Below are positions 7,934-17,191 of a stretch of 37,227 nucleotides of DNA, one piece after another. The DNA lies in contig JAAEKY010000199.1 in the NCBI GenBank assembly GCA_024227235.1, positions 1 through 37,227 of the forward strand, in the 5' to 3' direction. The translations under genes and the position numbers were made by a program. The notes under the pieces are model-generated. The model saw only the letters and a program-made list of their open reading frames with translations. It made no database searches and had not been told where the DNA came from. Each line of letters starts with the position of its first letter. The first letter of the stretch is position 1. Origin of the DNA: Desulfobacteraceae bacterium (GTDB taxonomy: Bacteria > Desulfobacterota > Desulfobacteria > Desulfobacterales > Desulfobacteraceae).

Positions 7934-8302
7934 TTATTGGTCGAGCAAAGTATTCACTGCTGAAAGAAGTGTTTTGTTGTCAAGGGGTTTGGAAAACGTA
8001 TAAAGAGCACCCATCTTTTTAGCAAGCCCTAAATAAGTTTCAGGATCAACATTGCCACCACCGGATATAGCAATTATTTTTATATCAGGATCTATACTTT
8101 TAAATTCTCTTATGGTTTCTAATCCTTCTTTTTCCGGCATGATAATGTCTGTAATAATAAGGTCGACTTTGTTTTCTTTATAAAGTTTAATCCCTTGTTT
8201 GCCATCTGAAGCGCTTAAAACATTATAATCATTTCTTTCGAAAAACATTTTAAGCAGCTCTCTAACACTTTTTTCATCATCAATTACGAGAATTTTTTTC
8301 AT
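7934..8302 (-). CDS. Stand-alone response regulator receiver (CheY-like)
   Basis: A 122-residue single receiver domain with no output domain. All key positions are present: acidic pair D8/D9, phosphoacceptor D52 in LIITDIIMP, the switch serine S80 in IAISGGG, and K105 in SKPL. It begins at an ATG following TAGGATTGAC. It lies 167 bases downstream of the thioesterase gene on the same strand, with no cognate kinase adjacent; the hybrid kinase at 10616 is the nearest candidate partner but lies on the other strand. It probably acts by protein-protein contact or as a phosphorelay intermediate. Confidence 0.88.
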   Translation of the reverse strand: MKKILVIDDEKSVRELLKMFFERNDYNVLSASDGKQGIKLYKENKVDLIITDIIMPEKEGLETIREFKSIDPDIKIIAISGGGNVDPETYLGLAKKMGALYTFSKPLDNKTLLSAVNTLLDQ

Positions 8303-8469
8303 GTCAATCCTATTTTTCCTGTGTTAATTCCTTAACTTTTTTCTAATTCTTTATATGCTGATTTCTCAACCATAGATGATCTTTTCTTATATCGATGTAA
8401 ATGTAGAATCTTAGTTTATATAAAAAATTACTGATATACAATAAAAATTGGACAAAAATTCTTATGATT

Positions 8470-8973
8470 TTAACATTTGCTTGTATCCATCTGGCAATCT
8501 GATTCATGCTTTTTTTCAGATAACCGCAATTTTCGTCTTGCAAGCGCTTCTTTGTTTCGTCTGATGTCATCTTGAGTTACAAGCTTTAAAGGCGGAACGT
8601 TCACAGGTCTCTTGTTCTTATCTAAAGCGACAAAAGTCAGGTAAGCAGATGCAAGATGTGTTTTAACGCCAGTCAACAGATCCTCTGTTTCGACCCGTGC
8701 GCCGACTTCCATAGAAGTGTTACCGGTCATATTGATAGCTGATTTTATTGTTATGAGATTGCCGATAAATGCTGGTTTATGGAAATCTAATCGATCTATG
8801 GATGCAGTTACACAGATTTTTCGGGTATGTCTTACCGCTGTAACCCCAGCAGCATTGTCAATTTCTTTCATGATAGCGCCACCATGAACGATTCCAGCTG
8901 AATTGGCATCCTCAGGTAGCATAACTCTAGAGATAATTACACTGGAGTCCTGTGTACATCTTTGAGCCTTCAT
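8470..8973 (-). CDS. Acyl-CoA thioesterase, hotdog fold (YciA/BACH type)
   Basis: About 167 residues. The ATG at 8973 is preferred over the in-frame GTG at 8982 because AGGTGG then sits five bases upstream. It carries the hotdog signature NSAGIVHGGAIMKEIDNAAG (around residues 24-43), with the HGG-A-MKEID arrangement of cytosolic acyl-CoA hydrolases (YciA, BACH), followed by the strand region ASIDRLDFHKPAFIGN. It would hydrolyse acyl-CoA to free acid and CoA in the cytoplasm. The tail (about 130-167) is charged and lysine/arginine rich. It is transcribed toward the lone receiver gene. Chain-length preference cannot be told from sequence. Confidence 0.85.
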   Translation of the reverse strand: MKAQRCTQDSSVIISRVMLPEDANSAGIVHGGAIMKEIDNAAGVTAVRHTRKICVTASIDRLDFHKPAFIGNLITIKSAINMTGNTSMEVGARVETEDLLTGVKTHLASAYLTFVALDKNKRPVNVPPLKLVTQDDIRRNKEALARRKLRLSEKKHESDCQMDTSKC

Positions 8974-9327
8974 TGAATCCACCTTTGCAATTTTTATCTA
9001 AAATTAAAATTAGAATTTTTATAAAATATAAGGATTGATTTTGTCAATACCATGGGAAACAATAAAAAATTGACCAGATGTCTTAAATTTGGATAAAAAT
9101 TGTCTCAAAATTAGGAAAAAAAGTTCACAATTCAATATCTATATTATTATAAATTAATTAGAACAAATCCACGTGAATCCTTATTTATAGGTACAAAAGA
9201 TAAAAAAAACATTGCTGGCACGAAAATCGCATCTAAATTATATAAGCCTTCAATCATTTTTCAGATAATTTAGTATCTAAATTAGGTTGATATAAAATTA
9301 AAATTCTCAAAGGAGGATATTATATTT
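8974..9327. other. Divergent intergenic region with a sigma-54-like promoter
   Basis: AT-rich region between the thioesterase gene (leftward) and the orphan gene at 9328 (rightward). No supported gene. The sigma-54-like site at 9216-9231 is annotated separately; the tandem AT element found upstream of the two exported-protein genes is not present here. Confidence 0.5.
9216..9231 (+). promoter_or_regulatory. Sigma-54-like promoter
   Basis: TGGCAC-GAAAA-TCGCA: the -24 box is perfect, the -12 GC is intact and correctly spaced, with one deviation (TCGCA for TTGCA). It lies about 100 bases upstream of the orphan gene at 9328. Confidence 0.5.
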
Positions 9328-9669
9328 ATGAATGATTTATTACAAAGTCTGCGCAGCAATCAATCAGAAAAACAACGACCTGTGATGACACGAAAGAATT
9401 ATGATGCCACTTATTATGACCACAATCAAAGCTTTCAGTATGCGAATCGATTACCGCAAGGCAATTACAAAAGGCATTATGCGCCTGATGGAGAAGCAGT
9501 ATCATCTCAGCTTCGAGATGCGATTGAAAGCTTAAACACAGCTGCTGAATCCTTTGCGGATAACCAGAAACACTTAATTGATGCACAGGAAAAAACCAAT
9601 GGAATGCTGGAGAGACAAGTCATTGCTATTGAAAGGATATTGGACCACTTAAATATTTCGTCTAAATAA
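9328..9669 (+). CDS. Hypothetical protein with a C-terminal coiled coil
   Basis: A 113-residue soluble protein that I do not recognise. The first half is polar and aromatic (NYDATYYDHNQSFQYANR, residues 24-41), without an obvious fold. The second half (about 58-108) is a heptad-patterned helix with SQLRDAIESLNTAAESF and ERQVIAIERILDHL, likely a coiled coil that makes a dimer or binds another helix. The start follows AAAGGAGG at a long spacing of about 11 bases. The upstream sigma-54-like promoter suggests activator-dependent expression. No signal peptide or membrane segment is seen. Confidence 0.65.
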   Translation: MNDLLQSLRSNQSEKQRPVMTRKNYDATYYDHNQSFQYANRLPQGNYKRHYAPDGEAVSSQLRDAIESLNTAAESFADNQKHLIDAQEKTNGMLERQVIAIERILDHLNISSK

Positions 9670-9881
9670 TTTTTTAAAAAAAGGTACATAATCTGTTTTT
9701 GTAACTGATTAAAAACTTGACGCTATATCATCGGTGCTGTTGAAGATTTGACATACACCCGCCTTAACCCGGTGAAAGCTTGTCATAAATAGTCTGGCAT
9801 GATTGATATTTTCAAAATTTTATAATTTCTATTAAATTTTTTTTATTGAAATAATGGTAATTTTTTAAAAAGGACTTTTCT

Positions 9882-10250
9882 TTGGTCTATTGGGTCTTAA
9901 CAAACACCGTATTGGTTATACACTTTTCGTTTATTCTTTTTGTCGTATTTGGTGGCCTGTTAATTTTTTATAAAAGATGGATGCTATGGCTGCACATTCC
10001 TGCAGTTTTTTGGGGGGCATTGATTGAATTTTCAGGTTGGATCTGTCCGTTGACACCATTAGAAAATTATTTCAGGCGTTTGGCTGGGCTAAAGGGATAT
10101 AATGATGGGTTTGTTCAACACTACTTGTTAAATATTATTTATCCTGATGGACTGACCAGACAGAGCCAAATCCTTTTAGGTCTTAGCGTATTGATGATTA
10201 ATTTAATCGTGTATTTTATGTATCTAAAAAAACAAAAATGCAATAAATGA
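9882..10250 (+). CDS. DUF2784 family membrane protein
   Basis: A 122-residue protein starting at TTG, with AAGGA about eight bases upstream. It has four hydrophobic segments (about 5-28, 33-53, a short region near 80-88 and 95-114). The conserved DUF2784 pattern is visible: LVIHFSFILFVVFGG, WLHIPAVFWGALIEFSGWICPLTPLE and the YPDGLTR motif before the last helix. It is an inner-membrane protein of unknown function. No clear promoter or operon partner was identified; the kinase gene follows after 365 bases. Confidence 0.85.
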   Translation: MVYWVLTNTVLVIHFSFILFVVFGGLLIFYKRWMLWLHIPAVFWGALIEFSGWICPLTPLENYFRRLAGLKGYNDGFVQHYLLNIIYPDGLTRQSQILLGLSVLMINLIVYFMYLKKQKCNK

Positions 10251-10615
10251 AAAATGGGTATTGATTTTGTACGAAATAAAAGAACCAGAATATTTGAGGC
10301 TTTTCCTGCCGGTATCGTTTTATTAGCAAACAGGATTCCTAATCTATTGCCTGTCCGGATTTGCTGGTAAAAAGAAAATGACTGGCCCAAGACAAAGTAT
10401 AACCTGCTAAAATAATAAAAAAAAATAGGTTTTGTTACGTACATGGATAATTATTGTTGAGTGTGGTTTAACTTTCTATATAAAAATTGAATTTGGTTAT
10501 ACTATCATATAGTTAGAATAATTTGACAATAAATCAATTAGGCAATATATTGAGAAAATAAGGTAACTCTTAAATCCAAAACAAACAAATTGACTTTGCA
10601 ATATAAAAGGATGTT
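10251..10615. other. Intergenic region, possible 38-codon open frame
   Basis: A frame at 10254-10370 (38 codons, starting MGIDFVRNKR) follows the DUF2784 gene directly but has no convincing ribosome-binding site. The rest is AT-rich leader for the hybrid kinase gene. I see no strong promoter or hairpin. Confidence 0.3.
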
Positions 10616-13600
10616 ATGAAGATTAAATATGGTATTTTTTTAGTATTGCTAAGTCTTGTATTAATATTATCAGCAACCTATTCCTATAAGAATTATAATA
10701 ATCAAAAAGATCTGATATTAAATAAAACTAATGAAAAATTATATACTGCTGCAATAATGGCAAAAGCGATTTTGCCAAACAATTATCATGATAATATAGT
10801 TGACTTCAACTCTGTTCCAAAAAATGAGTTTAATGATATTGTTGATAAATTTAATAAACTTTGCATTGATTTGGAGATGGAGTACCTGTGGAGTTTGATG
10901 AAAATAAATGGTAAAATTGTTTTTACATCGTCAACATCCCCAGATAAAATTGTGGCAAATCAAAAGCATGCTAAATTTTTTGAACTCCATAGCAACCCTG
11001 AACTGTATTATAAAACATTTGAAACTCAGCAGACGCATTACCAGCACAACGTTGACAAATGGGGGAGAATACAAGTAGTTCTTGTCCCATTTCATGACAG
11101 CAATGGAAGACCTTACCTATTTGGTGCAAGCATAAAATTATCAAATTTAGACAATCTTCTTAAAAAAAGCTTCCAAGAATCTGCTTATCTTTGCATTTCC
11201 TTTATCTTCATCGGTCTTGTTTTTAGTTTGCTCTTGTCAAAACTATTGTCAGATCCACTGAATCAACTTGCGAACGAGACCTCAACGATTGCTTCCGGGG
11301 GATTTGATAAAATTATTGATGAAAAAGGTTTTTATGAACTGGTATCTCTTAAGCGTAGTTTCAACAGAATGGCTATTGCAATAAAACAACAAATTGCAGC
11401 TATAGTTAAAAGTGAAAATCAATTATCATCCCATATCAATAACACACCTGTTGGAGTAATTTCATGGGATCTTGAACTCAAAGTTCTCGACTGGAATCCC
11501 GCTGCAGAATCAATATTTGGGTACGAACAGAATGAAGCTATAGGAAGATATGTTCAGGAATTAATTCTTCCCAATAGTAAAAAAGAGGCGGCGGATCGGA
11601 TTGTTAATGATTTAATTTCAGGAAAAGGTGGTGAGCGACAAGTCAACGAGAATACAACTAAAGAAGGAAAAATAATTCTCTGTGACTGGTACAATTCTGT
11701 TATTAAAGATATTGACGGAAAAATAACTGGCATCGCATCATTAGTAACTGACATTACTGAAAGAAATCAGTTAGAAAAAATTAATCACACCATGTTCTCT
11801 ATCTCAAATGCTGTAAATTTCTCATCGAATTTAGATGACCTCTACAAACAGGTTCATAAATTATTAGGTGGGATTATCGATGTTACAAATTTTTTTATTG
11901 CAATTGTTAGTGAGAAAAAGCATACACTCTACTTTCCATATTATGTGGATACTGTTGATGAAGATTTTTCTTCAATCAAAAACTTCAACCCCAAAAACTC
12001 TTTAACTGGTTTTGTCGCTTCTACCCGAAAGCCAATGCTTTTGAAAAAAGACAAACTGCAAGAGATGTCTCAACAAAATGGTGTGTGGGGGCCTACTCCA
12101 GTAATTTGGATGGGAGCACCATTAATAATTAGAGATGAAATTATTGGGGTAATTGCAGTGCAGAGTTACACAGATCCCTTTATATACAGTGATAAGGATC
12201 TTCAGGTGTTGGTGTCTATCTCTGATCAAGTGGCAACTGCAATAGATAAAAAACAGACTGAAGATGAACTAAAAAAAAGTGAAATAAAATATAGAACTCT
12301 TTTTGAAAAAACAAGTGATGCTATTTTTATTGTTAATAAAAAAGCTGGCAGGTATTTAGATGCCAATGAATCCGCTTTAAGACTTTCCGGCAGAAACTGG
12401 TCAGAATTAAGGCAATTAACAACTCAGAATGTCACTCCTAAAGGAGCCGAAAATCGTCTTCAAAAGCTTAACGAATCTAAAACCACTCAAGATCTTGGAC
12501 AAACGGTATATATTAGACCAGATGGAGAAAAAAGGACCACAATACTCATTGGCATCCCTTTAGGTGAAGACACTGTCATTGGAATTGCAAAGGATATCAC
12601 AGAAGAATTGGTTTTAAATGAACGGCTCAGACAATCACAGAAAATGGAAGCTATTGGAACTCTTTCTGGTGGGATAGCACATGATTTTAACAACATACTT
12701 TCTGCAATATTTGGGTATTGTCAACTTGCACAAACCAATATAAAAGAACCAGAAAAAGTAATTCAGGATATTGATCAAATATTAAAGGGGGCCACAAGAG
12801 CAGCAGAGCTTGTTCAGCAAATATTGACATTCAGTCGACAAACTGAATACAAAAAACATAGACTTACTTTGCGCGATATTGTGGATGAAGCTCTTAAATT
12901 GCTGAGGTCCTCAATACCCAGCACTATTCAAATGGTAATAAAACTAAATTCAAATTCTACTGTTTATGCAGACCCTACAAGAATTCATCAGGCCATCATG
13001 AATCTTTGCACCAATGCTTATCAGGCTATTCGTAAAATGGGTGGCACTTTAACTGTTTCTTTGTCTGATGTCGATGTCGTTGAATCAAAATATTTATGGG
13101 ATAAAAAAATTATTCCTGGCGAGTACTTAAAGCTTGAAATCAGCGATACGGGAATAGGCATGGCCAAAAAAGAAATTGAAAAGGCTTTCGAGCCGTATTT
13201 TACCACAAAAGGACTCGGTCAAGGAACTGGATTAGGCCTTGCTCTTGTTCATGCCATTGTAGATGAACATGATAGCTTTTTAGACGTCTATAGTGAGCCG
13301 GGTCAAGGAACAAGTTTTTATATTTATTTTCCAATTGTCAAAGAGAAACTGGCAGATGATACTTTAAAAATTCGTAACAATTATCAAACTCAGGGAAGTG
13401 AGACGATAATGGTTGTTGATGATGAGGAACCTATAAGACAAAGCTATTGTAAATATTTACAATCCCAAGGATATCAGGTGGTGACATTTAGCAATGGTAT
13501 AGATGCCTTAAAAAAATTTAAAGAAGATTCTACTAAATTTGATTTTATCATAACAGACCAGACTATGCCTGGGTTAACGGGTGATAAATTTGCAAAAAAA

Positions 13601-13762
13601 ATTTTAAAACTTAAGCCTGAGGTCCCAATTATTCTTTGCACAGGTTACACCGAAAATATGACAGAAGACAGAGTGGCAGAACTTGGGATTAAAAAATTTG
13701 TTCAAAAACCGATTCCGCATCAAGAATTAACAGTTCTGATAAGAGAAATCATGGATCAATAA
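10616..13762 (+). CDS. Hybrid sensor histidine kinase (periplasmic sensor, HAMP, PAS, GAF, PAS, HisKA, HATPase, receiver)
   Basis: A 1048-residue inner-membrane hybrid kinase. The first transmembrane helix is at about 5-24, followed by a periplasmic sensor of about 165 residues. A second helix (about 190-212) precedes a HAMP linker (SDPLNQLANETSTIASGGF). PAS 1 (about 270-385) contains WDLELKVLDWNPAAESIFGY, GAF is at about 395-550, and PAS 2 at about 560-670. The phosphoacceptor H689 lies in GGIAHDFNNIL, a subtype often fused to receivers. The HATPase region shows the N box (NLCTNAYQAI), DTGIGM, and GQGTGLGLALVH. The C-terminal receiver has D981 in FIITDQTMPG and the KP pair near the end. The ATG follows AAAAGGATGTT. 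It stands alone with no output regulator, so it probably feeds a stand-alone or unlinked regulator. Signal unknown. Confidence 0.9.
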   Translation: MKIKYGIFLVLLSLVLILSATYSYKNYNNQKDLILNKTNEKLYTAAIMAKAILPNNYHDNIVDFNSVPKNEFNDIVDKFNKLCIDLEMEYLWSLMKINGKIVFTSSTSPDKIVANQKHAKFFELHSNPELYYKTFETQQTHYQHNVDKWGRIQVVLVPFHDSNGRPYLFGASIKLSNLDNLLKKSFQESAYLCISFIFIGLVFSLLLSKLLSDPLNQLANETSTIASGGFDKIIDEKGFYELVSLKRSFNRMAIAIKQQIAAIVKSENQLSSHINNTPVGVISWDLELKVLDWNPAAESIFGYEQNEAIGRYVQELILPNSKKEAADRIVNDLISGKGGERQVNENTTKEGKIILCDWYNSVIKDIDGKITGIASLVTDITERNQLEKINHTMFSISNAVNFSSNLDDLYKQVHKLLGGIIDVTNFFIAIVSEKKHTLYFPYYVDTVDEDFSSIKNFNPKNSLTGFVASTRKPMLLKKDKLQEMSQQNGVWGPTPVIWMGAPLIIRDEIIGVIAVQSYTDPFIYSDKDLQVLVSISDQVATAIDKKQTEDELKKSEIKYRTLFEKTSDAIFIVNKKAGRYLDANESALRLSGRNWSELRQLTTQNVTPKGAENRLQKLNESKTTQDLGQTVYIRPDGEKRTTILIGIPLGEDTVIGIAKDITEELVLNERLRQSQKMEAIGTLSGGIAHDFNNILSAIFGYCQLAQTNIKEPEKVIQDIDQILKGATRAAELVQQILTFSRQTEYKKHRLTLRDIVDEALKLLRSSIPSTIQMVIKLNSNSTVYADPTRIHQAIMNLCTNAYQAIRKMGGTLTVSLSDVDVVESKYLWDKKIIPGEYLKLEISDTGIGMAKKEIEKAFEPYFTTKGLGQGTGLGLALVHAIVDEHDSFLDVYSEPGQGTSFYIYFPIVKEKLADDTLKIRNNYQTQGSETIMVVDDEEPIRQSYCKYLQSQGYQVVTFSNGIDALKKFKEDSTKFDFIITDQTMPGLTGDKFAKKILKLKPEVPIILCTGYTENMTEDRVAELGIKKFVQKPIPHQELTVLIREIMDQ

Positions 13763-13939
13763 TCAACTATTTAAATTTATAGATTGAGTAATTGTAAAAG
13801 CAATTAAGGCTCCAAACTTTTTCTATTATTGCGGAGTGGGAAAAGTTAATTTTTTTAGTTGTATATCTGCCATCTTTTTTTTGTGTCACAGAAAGACGTA
13901 TGAATAAAATCAGACCTAAATGAAATTCAAGGAGATTAG

Positions 13940-14287
13940 ATGAAAAAATTTGTATTATTTGCCTTTAATGGTGACCCCATGTGTTTTGTTCACGTATTGT
14001 TAAATGCACTCGATATGAAAGAAAAAGGCGATGAAGTTAAAATTATTATAGAAGGTGAGAGTGTAAAATTGATTCCTGAATTGGTAGTAACTGGGCATAT
14101 TTTAAATACATTATGGGTAAAAGTGATAAAACAAAACCTTATTGAGGGAGTCTGTTATGCCTGTTCTAGCAAGCTTGGTACTCTGGAAGATGCTAAAAAC
14201 CAAGGGTTAACTCTTTTGGATGATATGGCAGGACATCCAGCGATGTCAGGATACAGGGAAAATGGCTTTGAAATCATCACTTTTTAA
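13940..14287 (+). CDS. DsrE-like sulfur-relay-fold protein
   Basis: A 115-residue cytoplasmic protein with an alternating beta/alpha pattern and the opening KKFVLFAFNGDPMCFVHVLL, which resembles DsrE/DsrF-like small proteins common in anaerobes. A conserved-looking GVCYACSSKLG motif (about residues 71-81) carries two cysteines that could serve in sulfur handling or redox; it is followed by LLDDMAGHPAMSGY. The ATG has AAGGAG six bases upstream. It sits alone between the hybrid kinase and the C_GCAxxG_C_C gene. The exact reaction is unknown; DsrE family membership is a moderate-confidence call from pattern memory. Confidence 0.65.
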   Translation: MKKFVLFAFNGDPMCFVHVLLNALDMKEKGDEVKIIIEGESVKLIPELVVTGHILNTLWVKVIKQNLIEGVCYACSSKLGTLEDAKNQGLTLLDDMAGHPAMSGYRENGFEIITF

Positions 14288-14653
14288 TTCAATTCGCGGG
14301 ATCATCAAGGGGGGTGCGGCTATGATGCTTGAGCAGCCAATTATACCCATTTATAAATAATTGCTTCGTTAATAAATTATAGCTTACACGTGGAAAGGGA
14401 ATAACCGTTTTGAACCAAATTAACACTATGTTCACGTCTCAGGGGAAGGTTCTGCAACAACCTTAAAGACATTAACAGTATGCTTTTCTAAATGAATCGA
14501 GATAACTTTTTTGAAGCATCTGAAACCTATATTTAAGATTGCTGCTACAATCTTTTCAGACATCTATTGACAATTGCTGTAAAAGAATAATTTAATGGCA
14601 ATGGTTATCATTAAAAAAGAATGTTACAATTTCCCAAAAATGGAGGGAATAAA
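14288..14653. other. Intergenic region with promoter for the C_GCAxxG_C_C gene
   Basis: No supported gene. The right end holds a sigma-70-type promoter (14567-14596), which a Fur-like inverted sequence (14596-14610) follows directly. Nothing recognisable in the left 250 bases. Confidence 0.4.
14567..14596 (+). promoter_or_regulatory. Sigma-70-type promoter
   Basis: TTGACA at 14567-14572 and TTTAAT at 14591-14596 with an 18-base spacer; a start near 14603 would leave a leader of about 50 bases before the TTG start. The sequence TGGCAAT-G-GTTATCA (14596-14610) matches 11 of 14 positions of a 7-1-7 Fur box, which is weak evidence for metal control. Confidence 0.45.
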
Positions 14654-15223
14654 TTGGAAACTGATCAGAAAATAATCGAAATCAAAGATAGAGCTAGGAA
14701 GAATTTTTCAAAAGGCTATAATTGTGCAGAGTGCGTTTTAGAAGCCGTTTTGGCATGCGTAGATACAGGGTTACCAAAAGAAATCCAAAAAGTTGCCACC
14801 GGTTTTGGCGGTGGTGTCGGCTTGTACGGAGATACTTGTGGGGCAATAACAGGTGCGGTGCTGGCGGTAGGAACGGTACATGGTAGAAGTCATTTGCCAG
14901 AAGGTGAAGATAGAAAGGACATAGCAAAAAAATCTTCAAAAGAACTGTATGGTAACCCAGGGTTGTACCGGTTGTTTAATCAGATTCCCAATATGATTAA
15001 ACAAAAATATGGAAATACCTTATGCAAAGATATCTGTGAACAATGGAAAGATCAATGGCTATGCCGCGAGCATGCATTGCATTGCAGGGAAATTATAACA
15101 GATGCGGCCCAGTTCGCAGCAACGCTTATCTGTTCCAAAAAAGAAGATATCGCCTCAAAGCCTTTTGGAGATAATGTAGAAAACCTAAAGGACAAAGAGA
15201 TCGACTGCAGCTCAAAAGGCTGA
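14654..15223 (+). CDS. C_GCAxxG_C_C family redox-type protein
   Basis: About 189 residues from the TTG at 14654, preferred over the ATG at 14621 because GGAGGG lies seven bases upstream of the TTG and nothing comparable precedes the ATG. It has the family layout: C24 and C27 in YNCAECVLEA, a glycine-rich FGGGVGLYGDTCGAITGAVLA segment with a cysteine before G-A-I-T-G (variant of GCAxxG), and later cysteines in DICEQW and the WLCREHALHC region. The family is common in anaerobes and is thought to bind metal or act in redox; its activity is not established. A separate promoter and a terminator hairpin (15235-15255) suggest a single-gene transcript. Confidence 0.8.
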   Translation: METDQKIIEIKDRARKNFSKGYNCAECVLEAVLACVDTGLPKEIQKVATGFGGGVGLYGDTCGAITGAVLAVGTVHGRSHLPEGEDRKDIAKKSSKELYGNPGLYRLFNQIPNMIKQKYGNTLCKDICEQWKDQWLCREHALHCREIITDAAQFAATLICSKKEDIASKPFGDNVENLKDKEIDCSSKG

Positions 15224-15234
15224 AGTAAATCATT

Positions 15235-15255
15235 AAATTAGGCGTGTCCTAATTT
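15235..15255 (+). terminator. Short terminator-like hairpin
   Basis: AAATTAGG and CCTAATTT flank a 5-base loop (CGTGT), followed by TTAAAT. It lies 12 bases after the stop of the C_GCAxxG_C_C gene. The stem is weak and AT-rich. Confidence 0.45.
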
Positions 15256-15294
15256 TAAATATTAAAAAAAAGTTAAGTCGTATCTGACCGGAAA

Positions 15295-15750
15295 CTAAAT
15301 AAGCTTAACCCTTTTCTTAATATGATCATTCATGTCCTGAGGTACACAAACACTTGGGGCAAGCAGCTCGTTCATATTTGCTTTAAATTTATCAACAGCA
15401 TCATCAGGGTCTGCATGGCTTCCATGGACAATTTTTAAATCTGGATACTTTTCTTTGATAACTTTTTCATATTTGTTTTTAAATGGGCAACCGTGCTTGA
15501 TGCAAAATGAGAAATGAAGCACATCAATATCAAATTCAATCAAAGATTTAACTCGTTTTAAAATTTTTCGGGGAGCCGAAAGGGTTGGGCAGCCTGCGCA
15601 ACTGATAATACCGGTAAGTTCAATGGGTTCACCTTCGGGATAATCAGCAAAGTAGGCCGCTCTATTGTTGAGTGCTTTTAAGCATCCAATGGCGGCGCAA
15701 TTCAGATCCTGAGTGGCATTGCTGCAATTTATCAAACCTATTTTTATCAT
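15295..15750 (-). CDS. CGGC-domain protein
   Basis: A 151-residue cytoplasmic protein starting MIKIGLINCSNATQDLNCAA, the usual opening of CGGC-domain proteins, with an ELTGIISCAGCPTLSAPRKI segment (about 44-63) that carries the signature motif as C-A-G-C instead of C-G-G-C. A later LHFSFCIKHGCPFKNKY segment adds two cysteines. The family is presumed to bind metal or a cofactor through these cysteines; no function is proven. It lies 83 bases downstream of the ammonium transporter gene on the same strand and could be read from the same promoter. Confidence 0.8.
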   Translation of the reverse strand: MIKIGLINCSNATQDLNCAAIGCLKALNNRAAYFADYPEGEPIELTGIISCAGCPTLSAPRKILKRVKSLIEFDIDVLHFSFCIKHGCPFKNKYEKVIKEKYPDLKIVHGSHADPDDAVDKFKANMNELLAPSVCVPQDMNDHIKKRVKLI

Positions 15751-15833
15751 AAATATGGCCTTTAATATTAAAAAAGCAGTTAAAAATTAAAAGCCACATT
15801 TATTAAGATTAATAAATAAGGTCAAGAAAAAAT

Positions 15834-17147
15834 TTATGAAAAGTCATACCCTCTTTCACCGTGCAGTGCTTGATCCAAACCTATATATTCTTCTTTTTCA
15901 CTCAACCTGAATCCAATTGTTTTTTCAACAATGACGCACAACATGATTGTGGCTACACCTGCAAGTAAAATAGTCACACCCATTCCTTTAAGCTGCACAA
16001 AAAGTTGATCAAAAGCTGTCCAGGTTCTTCCTGCAGCTTCGCTGGCAGAGGCCATCCAGGAATCTCTAATAAAAAAACTTAAAAGGATCACACCGAGTCC
16101 ACTGCCAACACCATGGATCCCAAAACAATCCAGGGTGTCATCATATCCAAGTCTTATTTTCAGCCTTAATGCATAAAAACAGGCAATCGAAGACGCTGCA
16201 CCAAGGAAGAATGCACCCAATGGCTGTACAACTGCTGCGGCAGGTGTGATCACCACAAGACCCGCCAAGGTACCGGATGCAAATCCCAAAGCCGAGGCTT
16301 TTTTATAAATAATGCCTTCTATACAAAGCCAAATTAACGCACCGCTGGCAGCAGAAATTTGAGTCATGGTAAGCGCCCTTGCTGTATCAAGGCCACTTTG
16401 AAGGGTGGAACCGGCATTAAAGCCGAACCATCCTACCCATAAAAGGCCTGCTCCCATAAGCGTCATGACAAGGTTGTTCGGGAGAGTTACAGTTTTGGGG
16501 TAACCCAGTCTAGGCCCCAGATAAATTGCAACCACTAAAGCACTGACACCTGCAGACACATGAATGACAAGACCACCAGCCAAATCAATGACACCTGCAG
16601 CGCCCATATTTAAAAGCCATCCATCCGATGCCCATATCCAATGACACAGCGGGCTGTAAACAACAAGAAACCAAAGTGTGATGAACATAATATATCCGCG
16701 AAGATAGACTCTTTCTGCTAAGGCACCACTGATTAAAGCAGGCGTAATAATAGCAAATTTGCCTTGGAACATGGCAATAATATATTCTGGAATACCATCT
16801 GTAATCACCTCATCTATGCCTTTTAAAAAGAAATAATCCCAATTCCAACCAACAAACCCGCCCAGGATGCTTTCTCCAAATGTTAAGGAATATCCACAGA
16901 TGACCCATAGAACACCAATGACAGCCATGGCAACAAAAGTATGCATCATTGTGCCTAATACATTTTTGGATCTTACAAGGCCGCCATAAAACATGGCAAG
17001 ACCCGGCATCATAAGAAGCACTAGTGCAGTAGATATTAACATCCAACTGGTATTGCCTGTATCAATAACCTGATCACCGGTTGCAAAAGCAGTCGCAGGT
17101 AAGAACACAAGGATAGAAATAGCGAATGGAATTTTTTTTTCTGACAT
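15834..17147 (-). CDS. amt: Ammonium transporter (Amt family)
   Basis: A 437-residue Amt/MEP/Rh channel, full length, with a cleavable-looking N-terminal signal segment (cut near FA-TGD) and eleven predicted membrane helices. Hallmarks: the LVLLMMPGLAMFYGGLVRSK entry motif (about 42-61), D188 in VIDLAGG, and the pore twin histidines H196 (IHVSAG) and H345 (CFGIHGVGSG). It moves ammonium across the inner membrane. The C-terminal tail (LDQALHGERGYDFS) is the segment that usually docks the PII protein GlnK, but no glnK/glnB gene lies beside it in the window. It is preceded by a perfect sigma-54 promoter 45 bases from the ATG, so it is likely induced under nitrogen limitation by an NtrC-type activator. 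Confidence 0.95.
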   Translation of the reverse strand: MSEKKIPFAISILVFLPATAFATGDQVIDTGNTSWMLISTALVLLMMPGLAMFYGGLVRSKNVLGTMMHTFVAMAVIGVLWVICGYSLTFGESILGGFVGWNWDYFFLKGIDEVITDGIPEYIIAMFQGKFAIITPALISGALAERVYLRGYIMFITLWFLVVYSPLCHWIWASDGWLLNMGAAGVIDLAGGLVIHVSAGVSALVVAIYLGPRLGYPKTVTLPNNLVMTLMGAGLLWVGWFGFNAGSTLQSGLDTARALTMTQISAASGALIWLCIEGIIYKKASALGFASGTLAGLVVITPAAAVVQPLGAFFLGAASSIACFYALRLKIRLGYDDTLDCFGIHGVGSGLGVILLSFFIRDSWMASASEAAGRTWTAFDQLFVQLKGMGVTILLAGVATIMLCVIVEKTIGFRLSEKEEYIGLDQALHGERGYDFS

Positions 17148-17191
17148 AATTGTTCTCCAATAGTAAGTGTTTTAAATTTGAATTTATAAAT

